5,858 bases of DNA from Deltaproteobacteria bacterium (GTDB lineage: Bacteria; Desulfobacterota; Binatia; UBA12015). The notes under the pieces were generated by a model. The model was not told the DNA's origin, made no database searches, and saw only the letters and a program-made list of their open reading frames with translations. The DNA lies in contig DLYX01000448.1 in assembly GCA_003447545.1 (NCBI GenBank), positions 1 to 5,858 on the forward strand. Direction: 5' to 3'. The position numbers and the translations under genes are program-made. This document shows, piece after piece, positions 1 to 5,858 of this stretch. The number at the start of each line of letters is the position of its first letter. Position 1 is the first letter of the stretch.

Positions 1-2537
1 TGATCGAAATCCAGATCCTCAAGGCGACATCGACCATCGAATTACACGCCGCCGATATGGATCTGGATCACGCGCAAATCGTGCCGACAGGCGGGCAGAT
101 CTACCGACCCAGCGCGCCACCCCCGAGCGCGACGCCTGCACAAAGAGGCGCCCGCGGGCAGGAAATAGCGTCATCCGTAACTCCACGGCCAGGTCGGGAA
201 ACCATGGAAATCAAATTCCCGAACCGGTTGGTGCCGGGGAATTACTCGCTGGGGCTGAAATTCCACGCCAACCTTCAGCACAAATTACGTGGTTTCTACG
301 CCGCCCAAAGTGGCAACCGCCGCTACGCCTTCACCCAGCTGGAAGCCGCCGATGCCAGACGATGCTTCCCGTGTTTCGACGAACCTGATTTCAAGGCGAA
401 GTTTTCCTTCTCGGTCACGGCCCGGTCCGGATTCACCGTCATCTCGAACAACCCCATGCGGCATTCGGAGACGAATGCCAATGGAACCACGACGTGGCAC
501 TTCACTGAAACACCCAAGCTGTCCACCTATCTGTGCGCGATCGGCGTGGGGGAACTCGAAAGCGAAGAACAACGTCATCTCGGCACCGTCCCCGTGCGCG
601 TATGGCATGTCCCCGAAAAAGCACATCTCGCCGGCTTTGCTCTCGATTGCGCAGTCGCGTCCCTGCAATTGCTCGAGAAGTACTTCGGCATCCCCTACCC
701 CTACGAAAAACTCGACCTCGTCGCGGTACCGGATTTCGAAGCAGGTGCGATGGAAAATGCAGGTGCGGTCTTCTTCCGGGAAACACTGCTTCTTCTGGAT
801 CCGGATACGGTCACCATGGCCGAAAAAAAGAGGGTGGCCGAGGTCATCGCTCATGAGCTCGCACATATGTGGTTCGGTAATCTGGTCACCATGAAGTGGT
901 GGGACGACCTGTGGCTGAATGAGGCTTTCGCCACCTGGATGGCTTTCAAGATCATCGACGAGTGGAAGCCGGAATGGGAGATGTGGAAGAACTTCGAGCC
1001 ACACCGCGCGGCCGCTCTCGGACTCGACGCGCTGGCCAACACGCACTCGATTTACGCTCCCGTCAGGAATGCCACCGAGGCGACCGAAAACTTCGATGCC
1101 ATCACATACGAAAAAGGTGCCTCGGTCGTTCGAATGGTGGAAGCCTATCTCGGCGAAAAGCCCTTCCAGAAAGGCGTGCGCAATTACCTCAAGGAGCACA
1201 GTGAATCGAATGCCGAGGGTCGAGACCTCTGGAAGGCTCTCGCCAAATCATCCGGCGTCGAGGTCGAAAAAATCGTCAAGGCATGGATTACCCAGCCAGG
1301 ATTCCCGGTTGTCAGCCTGACCGCCGAGGAAAAGGAAGGCGCAGCCGGCCTGCGCGTGCAGCAGGATCGATTCCTGGGCAGTCCAACCACCAAAATCACC
1401 AAGGCCAGCCCGGCCACATGGCCGATCCCTCTCCTGGTCAAAACACCGGGGCGCGGGCGCAAGGCGACAACGCGAGCACTGGTCAAACGCAAGAGTGAAT
1501 GGGTGCCCCTCGCCAGCGGTGCGCCGGTGCCATGGTTTTACGGCAATGCCGCGGAGGGCGGATTCTACCGCCCGCTCCACGACGCCGAGGGCCTGGCCGC
1601 GCTCGCCAAAGACGGGGGACCGCAACTCGAGGCCGTAGAGCGCATGGGGCTTGTCGGCCACCAATGGGCCTTGGTACGAGCGGGCCGAGCAGAACTCTCG
1701 AGCATCCTGGACCTTCTCAACCGGCTGGGGAACGAGGCCGATTTCGAAGTGCTCGACGCAATCGCAGCTCCACTCGCGACGCTTGACGATCAGATCGCCA
1801 GCGCTGCCGGGGATGCGACTCGCGCCGCCCTCCAAAGTTGGATCCGCGACACTTGGGGGCCTGCCTGGAGGGAGTTGGGTTGGACCGGCACCCAAGATGA
1901 TTCGTCCCGACTCCGTCGGGGCTCACTGCTCCGTATCGTCGGCCTGCTGGGCGAGGATCCGGTGATCGCAGACGAGGCGTCGGCCCGCTTCGACGCATAC
2001 CTCGACGATGCTACCGTTCTGGATCCGAATCTCGCCGACGCTCTGGTGGCCATTTCGGCTCGCAACGGCGACCTCGAGCGCTTCACCAAGTTGCGCAGTT
2101 CCCTCGAGTTTTCGGAAACCCCTCAGGAAAGACGCCGACACCAGCTGGCTCTGGCTGACTTTCGCGAGCCCAAAACCATTGACCAGTGCTTGAACATGAC
2201 CTTGACCCCGGAGGTCGCAACACAGGATGTCGGATTCGTCTTGATGCGCTCGCTCGCAAATCGCGTGGCACGGCCCAAGACCTGGAATTTCATCCGCGAC
2301 AACTGGAAGAAACTCTCGGACCGACTCCCCCCCATGATGGCTTCGCGCCTCGTGGAAGCAACCGCATCGCTGCAAACCAAAGACTACCGTCGCGAGGTAT
2401 CGACTTTCTTCCGGGCGAACCCCGTACCCACGGGCGCACGCGCTTTGAAGATCGCGATGGAGCGGTTTGATATTGGCGAGGAGCTGCGTCGGCGCTGTGC
2501 TGCAGACCTTTCAAGTTGGTTGGAGGATCGGTCCTAG
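1..2537 (+). CDS. M1 family zinc aminopeptidase (puromycin-sensitive/ERAP type), 5' end outside window
   Basis: Removes N-terminal residues from peptides using one zinc ion, most likely in the cytoplasm for peptide turnover. What is seen: GAMEN at 744-758 (exopeptidase/N-terminus recognition), HELAH at 852-866 (two zinc-binding His and the catalytic Glu), NEAF with the third zinc ligand Glu at 921-923, and TYEKG with the transition-state Tyr at 1107-1109. The N-terminal beta domain precedes these (GFY, and RCFPCFDEP around 355-375). A small beta domain starts near 1290, and an ERAP1-like alpha-helical C-terminal domain starts near 1545 and runs to the TAG at 2535-2537. The frame is open from base 3. 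The 18 residues before the ATG at 57 (ending in LHAAD) match the family's N-terminal strand, so the true start lies to the left and an estimated few dozen residues are missing. 844 residues are visible, against roughly 850-870 for full-length members. The C-terminal domain places it nearer puromycin-sensitive aminopeptidases than Escherichia coli PepN. No signal peptide can be judged. Family assignment is very secure; substrate preference is unknown. Confidence 0.97.
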   Translation, partial: IEIQILKATSTIELHAADMDLDHAQIVPTGGQIYRPSAPPPSATPAQRGARGQEIASSVTPRPGRETMEIKFPNRLVPGNYSLGLKFHANLQHKLRGFYAAQSGNRRYAFTQLEAADARRCFPCFDEPDFKAKFSFSVTARSGFTVISNNPMRHSETNANGTTTWHFTETPKLSTYLCAIGVGELESEEQRHLGTVPVRVWHVPEKAHLAGFALDCAVASLQLLEKYFGIPYPYEKLDLVAVPDFEAGAMENAGAVFFRETLLLLDPDTVTMAEKKRVAEVIAHELAHMWFGNLVTMKWWDDLWLNEAFATWMAFKIIDEWKPEWEMWKNFEPHRAAALGLDALANTHSIYAPVRNATEATENFDAITYEKGASVVRMVEAYLGEKPFQKGVRNYLKEHSESNAEGRDLWKALAKSSGVEVEKIVKAWITQPGFPVVSLTAEEKEGAAGLRVQQDRFLGSPTTKITKASPATWPIPLLVKTPGRGRKATTRALVKRKSEWVPLASGAPVPWFYGNAAEGGFYRPLHDAEGLAALAKDGGPQLEAVERMGLVGHQWALVRAGRAELSSILDLLNRLGNEADFEVLDAIAAPLATLDDQIASAAGDATRAALQSWIRDTWGPAWRELGWTGTQDDSSRLRRGSLLRIVGLLGEDPVIADEASARFDAYLDDATVLDPNLADALVAISARNGDLERFTKLRSSLEFSETPQERRRHQLALADFREPKTIDQCLNMTLTPEVATQDVGFVLMRSLANRVARPKTWNFIRDNWKKLSDRLPPMMASRLVEATASLQTKDYRREVSTFFRANPVPTGARALKIAMERFDIGEELRRRCAADLSSWLEDRS
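2534..2537. other. Overlapping convergent stop codons within CTAG
   Basis: The plus-strand aminopeptidase ends with TAG at 2535-2537. The minus-strand permease ends with TAG read from 2536-2534. Both lie in the self-complementary tetramer CTAG, so the genes overlap by four bases with no intergenic space. No hairpin with a T-run is evident at the junction, so any transcription terminator must lie inside the opposing coding sequence or depend on Rho. Confidence 0.9.
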
Positions 2538-3322
2538 CCAATCGCCAGCTTGAGTCCGGTAGCGACCAACAGCAAAGCCAGAGCCAAACGCAGAGGCCCG
2601 GTCGGGACATGCTGCGCCAGGCGGCTGCCCAGATACACTCCGGGCACCGAACCCACCAGCAATGAGCCGACAATCCCCCAGTCGACATTGCCGGAAAACC
2701 AATGCGCCAGACCGGCCGAACCCAGAAGAATGGTTGCGTGCACGATGTCCGTGCCGATCAACACCAGAATCGGCAGTTCTGAAACCAGCAAGAGAACAGC
2801 CATCAACACCGATCCGGAGCCCACCGAGGTAAGCCCCACGCCCAAGCCGATCAAAACGCCGCCAATCACCAGAATGGGTTCCTTGAACCGCTTCTGGACA
2901 TGACGGTTCCGGATGAGCTTCGAATCCCGCAGCTGGCCCGAGAAAAACCAATGTTCCAGTACGTTTACGACGCCGACAACCAGAAGCATGATGCCGAGCA
3001 GGTGAGTCACGAAACTCTCGGGGTCCACTCCGCTGGCCGTGAGTCTGGGCAACAACCACATCACTGCAAATAACGACGCCGGTACCGATCCTACGATTAG
3101 CCAGCGGATATAGGGCCAGTTGACTTGGCCCCGACGGATATAGCTTGCAGACGCGAAGATTTTCGTGATTGTCGCATAGGCCAGGTCCGTCCCGACCGCC
3201 GTCGTCGGAGCGATCCCGAAGACCAGAATCAGCAGTGGCGTCATCAAAGCGCCGCCCCCTACGCCCGTCATTCCGACGAGAATGCCCACCCCGAGGCCAG
3301 ACAAGCTGAGATAAGGATCCAT
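2534..3322 (-). CDS. TauE/SafE family (DUF81) membrane permease, putative sulfite/organosulfonate exporter
   Basis: A 262-residue, strongly hydrophobic inner-membrane protein, probably with seven or eight membrane segments. The family's internal duplication is visible. Residues 17-30 (GMTGVGGGALMTPL) pair with 161-174 (GVGLTSVGSGSVLM). GTDLAYAT at 44-51 pairs with GTDIVHAT at 190-197. GQVNW at 65-69 pairs with GNVDW at 211-215. VGSVPAS at 77 pairs with VGSVPGV at 223. A polar loop near 128-147 separates the halves. Length and motifs are normal for the family. Known members export sulfite, sulfoacetate or related anions; the substrate here cannot be read from the sequence, and no sulfur-metabolism gene is beside it. 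The ATG at 3320-3322 is the only usual start: going upstream in frame, a stop is met at 3374-3376 with no ATG or GTG between. No clear Shine-Dalgarno precedes it. It is convergent with the aminopeptidase and divergent from the protease, so it is probably transcribed alone. Confidence 0.93.
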   Translation of the reverse strand: MDPYLSLSGLGVGILVGMTGVGGGALMTPLLILVFGIAPTTAVGTDLAYATITKIFASASYIRRGQVNWPYIRWLIVGSVPASLFAVMWLLPRLTASGVDPESFVTHLLGIMLLVVGVVNVLEHWFFSGQLRDSKLIRNRHVQKRFKEPILVIGGVLIGLGVGLTSVGSGSVLMAVLLLVSELPILVLIGTDIVHATILLGSAGLAHWFSGNVDWGIVGSLLVGSVPGVYLGSRLAQHVPTGPLRLALALLLVATGLKLAIG

Positions 3323-3591
3323 GATTCGAAGGATACTAACCGAACCACGGAGAATAGACCAGAATACATGCGATTATCAGGATTCCTCGCGTGAAGCTTC
3401 GCTTGCGCATGGCACTTGCCGGGCCATCTCGGCTTTCCGGGATGAATTCCTTGTTGCTCTATTCGTCCGATTTCCTGCAGAATTGCCGATAGATCAGAAA
3501 GTAGACGGAATGATCCAGACCAACCAAATTTTCGGGACCGGGCCCACCGCAAGGCTCCCGTTTCCCTCTTTCCAGAGTAAAGCTGTTCACA

Positions 3592-3703
3592 GTTGCAAGA
3601 ACGTGCAACTTTGCACGTCCACGAAGAGTAAAAGTACCGTGAATCCGGACATGAAACGGCTACAAAATTGCATGTTCCCGTCCCGAGCGCCCTCCTCCTG
3701 CAA
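3592..3703. repeat. Cluster of TTGCA/TGCAA half-sites
   Basis: Five copies of the pentamer lie in 112 bases: TTGCA at 3593-3597, 3611-3615 and 3668-3672, and its complement TGCAA at 3604-3608 and 3699-3703. The first and second also form an overlapping inverted repeat, GTTGCA (3592-3597) and TGCAAC (3604-3609), six bases apart. This shares its right arm with the palindrome at 3601-3618. By chance about 0.2 copies would be expected on both strands in this length. The arrangement suggests several binding sites for one regulator upstream of the protease, but it rests on sequence pattern only. Confidence 0.3.
3601..3618. promoter_or_regulatory. Candidate operator: 8+2+8 palindrome
   Basis: The sequence ACGTGCAACTTTGCACGT is two perfect 8-base inverted arms (ACGTGCAA and TTGCACGT) around a two-base CT centre. 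A two-base loop is too short for an RNA hairpin terminator, so a binding site for a dimeric regulator is the more natural reading. It ends 136 bases before the protease start and lies about 280 bases upstream of the permease start, so the protease is the likelier target. The regulator is unknown and none is encoded in the window. Confidence 0.4.
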
Positions 3704-3741
3704 GTCGACTTCCCCCCACGGTTCTCGTTTCATTCGGTACC

Positions 3742-3748
3742 AAAGGAG
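3742..3748 (+). promoter_or_regulatory. Shine-Dalgarno AAAGGAG deciding the TTG start
   Basis: AAAGGAG ends six bases before the TTG at 3755-3757, an ideal spacing, with a run of T between. There is no ATG nearby in the protease frame, and the TTG is followed at once by a basic N-terminus and a hydrophobic signal sequence. The ribosome binding site and the signal peptide therefore agree on this start. Confidence 0.85.
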
Positions 3749-3754
3749 ATTTTT

Positions 3755-5858
3755 TTGAAGACTTACAGGCAAGACGCGGCATACGCACATTCGACCGAGA
3801 CTCGGCGACTTTCCGGCCTTTTCTGGTTTCTGGGAGCAGCTTTTACCATCGGAAGCATTCTGCTCGTAGCCTCGGCTCGAGCGGAAGTGGCGCCGAACGC
3901 CCCGAGCGAATCGCCGGTGGCCGCCGCCCTGTCGCCCGACAGCTTCGAACGCCTCGACCTGACCTTGCGTGCCGACCAGCTGCCGACTGCAGATTTCGCC
4001 CGGCTCCGGGAGCGGCGCGAAGCCATCGATATCGCGCTCGCCTCGGAAACCCGCCTTCTCCGCTCGTGGGATTCTCGTGAGGTTCTGAGCGAAACGATCC
4101 GCATCCTGGAAAGCCACGGCGCTGACCTCGGCGAAAGCGCCATTATCAACTTTGTCTCCATGGAGTTCTCAGCGCCCAAAGCTGCGCGCGCGACTCTGGC
4201 GGCGCTACCCTTCGTGCGCCGGATCAAGACACCCAACAAGCCCATACCGGCCTCTTTTCCCGACGTGAGTTACGACTCGACCTGGGGCGATCCTGCTCCC
4301 GGCCTTGATTTTTACCGATCACGCGAACAAGGACACCGAGGGGGTGGCATCACCATCGCCATTATCGACAGCGAATGGGGCCTGCTGGATACAATTCCCA
4401 CCCTCGAGCCGGAACAGCTCCCGGTGGTACCCGCCGACAATCGCTTCAAACAGAAGCAGGCCAGCGGCAGCTCCTTCTTCGAAGGCATTCTGGGCAACGT
4501 TAATAATATGGGCACCCGCGAGCACGGCACCGCGATGTTGGAATCCATCTCGGAGATCGCGCCCGATGCCGAGTTTCGTCTCTACGGCGTCAAAGGTATC
4601 GCGGGCATCCCGGCCGCGATCATCGATGCCACGGATCGGGGTGCGCAGATTATCGCCGTCGCCTTGTCGTCCATCGAGACCATGAGTGACCCGGTCGCGA
4701 TCGAAGACGGCGGAACCAATCGCTTCACCACGGCAATTGATTACGCGACGGCCGCCGACACTCTTGTTATCGTCGGTGCCGGCAACGATTCGATGCGCAG
4801 TTATCAGGACGTCTTCCGTTCCTGCGATACGTGCGTCAGCATCGACGATCCGGATAACGACGATGGCATTTGTCTGGACGCCAACGACGATACGAACTTT
4901 CATAGCTTCGAGCCAGACCCGACATTCCAGATCCCGCTCCTGCGCGGCCTTGAGACAAGCTATGATTTTGAGTGGGGCTATTATGATGTGCCCTCTTTTG
5001 ACGTGACTTGCATGACGGCGATCGAAGAGAACGAGAACGTCAATGCAAATGACTACAAATTTCGCATTTATCGGGTCAGCTGGGACGAGCCCCCCTGCGA
5101 TAATGACCTCAACAACCCTTGTGAATATCCTCCCGTTTGCCCGTCGGATCGCAGCAGTGACGGCGCAACTCTGGCAAAAAACATGGGCGCGACTGCGTCT
5201 TTTCAAGCCAGTTTCGAAACCGACGAAGAATATACGATTGGCATCTATCGCAGTGTAACCGCCGACCCGAATGTCTTCCCCGAGTTTCGGATCATGTGTG
5301 CGCCCGGACTCGAATTTGACATGTTCGACATCGACCGCGACGAGTCACAAGCCAACAGCCTTGCCGATATCGCGGTCGTTGCGAACGCATTGACCATTGC
5401 GGCCGGCGACGAGAGCAGCGTCACGGAGTATAGCTCGCGTGGCCCGACTGCGGATCCCGCGATCCTCAAGCCCGAATTGTCCGGCCCTTATGAAGTGCAA
5501 AGCTACACCGCGGACTACGCATTCTTTGACAGTGGGCTACTACAAGGAACATCGGCTGCGGTTGCGGCCGTCACCGGTGTGGCAGCCGTCGTCCAAGGAA
5601 AGCGCCTCACGGATACTTTGCCGCTTTTGAGCGTGACCGATTTACGACAGGAACTGATCGACGCGGCTCTCCCGCAGGCGGACGATGCAGGCTTCGATGC
5701 CTTCAGCGGCCATGGATTCCTGCAAATGCCCGCGGGTGTTGTCGACCCGGAATGGACGCCTGGCCCGACGCCGAGTCCGACGCCGGAGCCCACCCCCCAG
5801 CCGGCCCCCCCCCCCGAGGCCCGACCCCTCCCCAAGGAGGCACCATCCCCCTGCTCGC
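3755..5858 (+). CDS. Secreted subtilisin-like serine protease (S8 family), 3' end outside window
   Basis: An endopeptidase exported by the Sec route. Start is the TTG at 3755 after a strong AAAGGAG; the frame stays open for 701 codons to the right edge. Residues 1-43 are a signal peptide: basic n-region with RR at 17-18, hydrophobic core about 21-41, and probable cleavage after Ala-Arg-Ala43. Residues 44-185 look like a prodomain (LPFVRRI at 151-157, a form common just before bacterial subtilase domains). The catalytic residues are present: Asp205 in IAIIDSEWG, His257 in EHGTAMLE, oxyanion Asn344 in VGAGND, and Ser600 in GTSAAVAAVTG. SSRGPT at 560-565 supports the fold. In the serine motif the usual Pro after GTSxAx is Ala. 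Asn and Ser are 256 residues apart, against about 65 in subtilisin, so a large domain is inserted; it holds eight Cys (357, 360, 373, 419, 448, 456, 462, 515) and an Asp-rich stretch at 364-379 that may bind calcium. From 669 a Pro/Thr tail begins, resembling a linker to a surface anchor. Substrate unknown. It stands alone in its transcription direction here. Confidence 0.92.
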   Translation, partial: MKTYRQDAAYAHSTETRRLSGLFWFLGAAFTIGSILLVASARAEVAPNAPSESPVAAALSPDSFERLDLTLRADQLPTADFARLRERREAIDIALASETRLLRSWDSREVLSETIRILESHGADLGESAIINFVSMEFSAPKAARATLAALPFVRRIKTPNKPIPASFPDVSYDSTWGDPAPGLDFYRSREQGHRGGGITIAIIDSEWGLLDTIPTLEPEQLPVVPADNRFKQKQASGSSFFEGILGNVNNMGTREHGTAMLESISEIAPDAEFRLYGVKGIAGIPAAIIDATDRGAQIIAVALSSIETMSDPVAIEDGGTNRFTTAIDYATAADTLVIVGAGNDSMRSYQDVFRSCDTCVSIDDPDNDDGICLDANDDTNFHSFEPDPTFQIPLLRGLETSYDFEWGYYDVPSFDVTCMTAIEENENVNANDYKFRIYRVSWDEPPCDNDLNNPCEYPPVCPSDRSSDGATLAKNMGATASFQASFETDEEYTIGIYRSVTADPNVFPEFRIMCAPGLEFDMFDIDRDESQANSLADIAVVANALTIAAGDESSVTEYSSRGPTADPAILKPELSGPYEVQSYTADYAFFDSGLLQGTSAAVAAVTGVAAVVQGKRLTDTLPLLSVTDLRQELIDAALPQADDAGFDAFSGHGFLQMPAGVVDPEWTPGPTPSPTPEPTPQPAPPPEARPLPKEAPSPCS
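5759..5803 (+). repeat. Pro/Thr dipeptide repeat linker inside the protease gene
   Basis: Encodes alternating Pro-x units (PGPTPSPTPEPTPQP) right after the end of the subtilase domain. Such tails usually serve as extended linkers between a secreted enzyme and a C-terminal anchor or sorting signal. The codons vary (ccg, ccc, acg, acc), so it is a protein-level repeat more than a perfect DNA repeat. It continues into the C tract at 5805-5815. Confidence 0.75.
5805..5815 (+). repeat. Mononucleotide tract of 11 C within the protease gene
   Basis: Eleven consecutive C bases lie at the end of the Pro/Thr linker. In the current frame the following residues are EARPLPKEAPSPCS, unlike the linker. With one more C (or two fewer) the downstream bases read GPTPPQGGTIPLLA, which continues the Pro/Thr pattern and then turns hydrophobic, as the start of a C-terminal anchor would. 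The tract may be a sequencing length error or a slippage site that varies between cells; one copy of the sequence cannot tell these apart. Confidence 0.6.

Larger units (their letters stand above)
3323..3754. other. Divergent intergenic region, 432 bases, no convincing gene
   Basis: This stretch separates the starts of the permease (minus) and the protease (plus), so it should carry both promoters. Its open frames (a 145-codon plus frame at 3321-3758 and a 94-codon minus frame at 3268-3552) give Ser/Arg/Pro-rich translations with no recognisable motif and overlap the real genes, so I do not call them. No pair of -35/-10 boxes with good spacing stands out. On the minus strand the hexamer TATTCT occurs twice (plus-strand AGAATA at 3351-3356 and 3361-3366), a weak -10 candidate for the permease. 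The right half holds a palindrome at 3601-3618 and repeated TTGCA/TGCAA half-sites. No tRNA, terminator or riboswitch-like structure was recognised. Confidence 0.6.

Noticed and set aside
285..1199. 304-codon minus-strand open frame inside the aminopeptidase gene
   Set aside because: It is antisense to the conserved GAMEN and HELAH region of the M1 enzyme and has no recognisable motif; constraint on the sense strand explains the open frame.
3268..3552. 94-codon minus-strand open frame overlapping the permease start
   Set aside because: It overlaps the permease N-terminus in another frame and has no motif or ribosome binding site that I can support.
3601..3618. Palindrome as a transcription terminator hairpin
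   Set aside because: The loop would be only two bases, the stem is not especially GC-rich, no T-run follows, and no gene ends nearby.
3611..3640. TTGCAC with TACCGT as a sigma-70 promoter for the protease
   Set aside because: Spacing is 18 bases but the -10 box matches the consensus at only three of six positions, so it is too weak to call.
3321..3758. 145-codon plus-strand open frame filling the intergenic region, whose TGA stop overlaps the protease TTG start
   Set aside because: The stop/start overlap resembles translational coupling, but the frame starts on top of the permease start with no Shine-Dalgarno seen, and its Ser/Arg/Pro-rich translation looks non-coding. The overlap is most likely coincidence.
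4319..5206. 295-codon minus-strand open frame inside the protease gene
   Set aside because: It lies antisense to the subtilase domain and insert, which have clear motifs. Its translation shows no family motif and looks like a GC-rich antisense shadow.

Overview
The window holds two genes cut by its edges and one complete gene between them. From left to right these are a zinc aminopeptidase of the M1 family (plus strand, start outside the window), a TauE/SafE-type membrane permease (minus strand, complete) and a large secreted subtilisin-like serine protease (plus strand, C-terminus outside the window). The DNA is GC-rich in the coding parts. Genes are tightly packed and have no introns, one start is a TTG preceded by a strong Shine-Dalgarno, and the protease carries a classical Sec signal peptide. 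This is a bacterium. A subtilase with a Pro/Thr-rich tail would fit a Gram-negative lineage such as the deltaproteobacterial or Myxococcota-like groups, but that is a low-confidence guess.

Layout. Positions 1-2537 are the M1 aminopeptidase, with GAMEN and HExxH...E motifs and an ERAP1-like helical C-terminal domain. Its reading frame is open to the left edge, and the residues encoded before the ATG at 57 already match the family, so 57 is not the true start. Positions 2534-3322 hold the permease in the opposite orientation. The two stop codons overlap inside one CTAG. Positions 3323-3754 are a 432-base divergent intergenic region with no convincing gene. It contains an 18-base near-perfect palindrome and a cluster of TTGCA/TGCAA half-sites, which may be regulatory. 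From 3755 to the right edge runs a 701-codon open frame. It is easy to miss because it starts with TTG, has no in-frame ATG before about codon 130, and has no stop inside the window. It encodes a signal peptide, a prodomain-like segment, a subtilase domain with intact Asp/His/Asn/Ser residues, a large cysteine- and aspartate-rich insert within that domain, and a Pro/Thr tail that runs into an 11-base C tract.

How the genes relate. The aminopeptidase and permease are convergent and the permease and protease are divergent, so no two genes form an operon. The first and third genes are both peptidases, but they probably act in different compartments (cytoplasm versus outside the inner membrane), and nothing in the sequence ties them into one pathway. 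I see no mobile element, CRISPR array, tRNA, rRNA or clear terminator. I do not see an obviously new multi-gene system. The parts most worth a second look are the protease's insert, its tail at the C tract, and the palindrome upstream of it.
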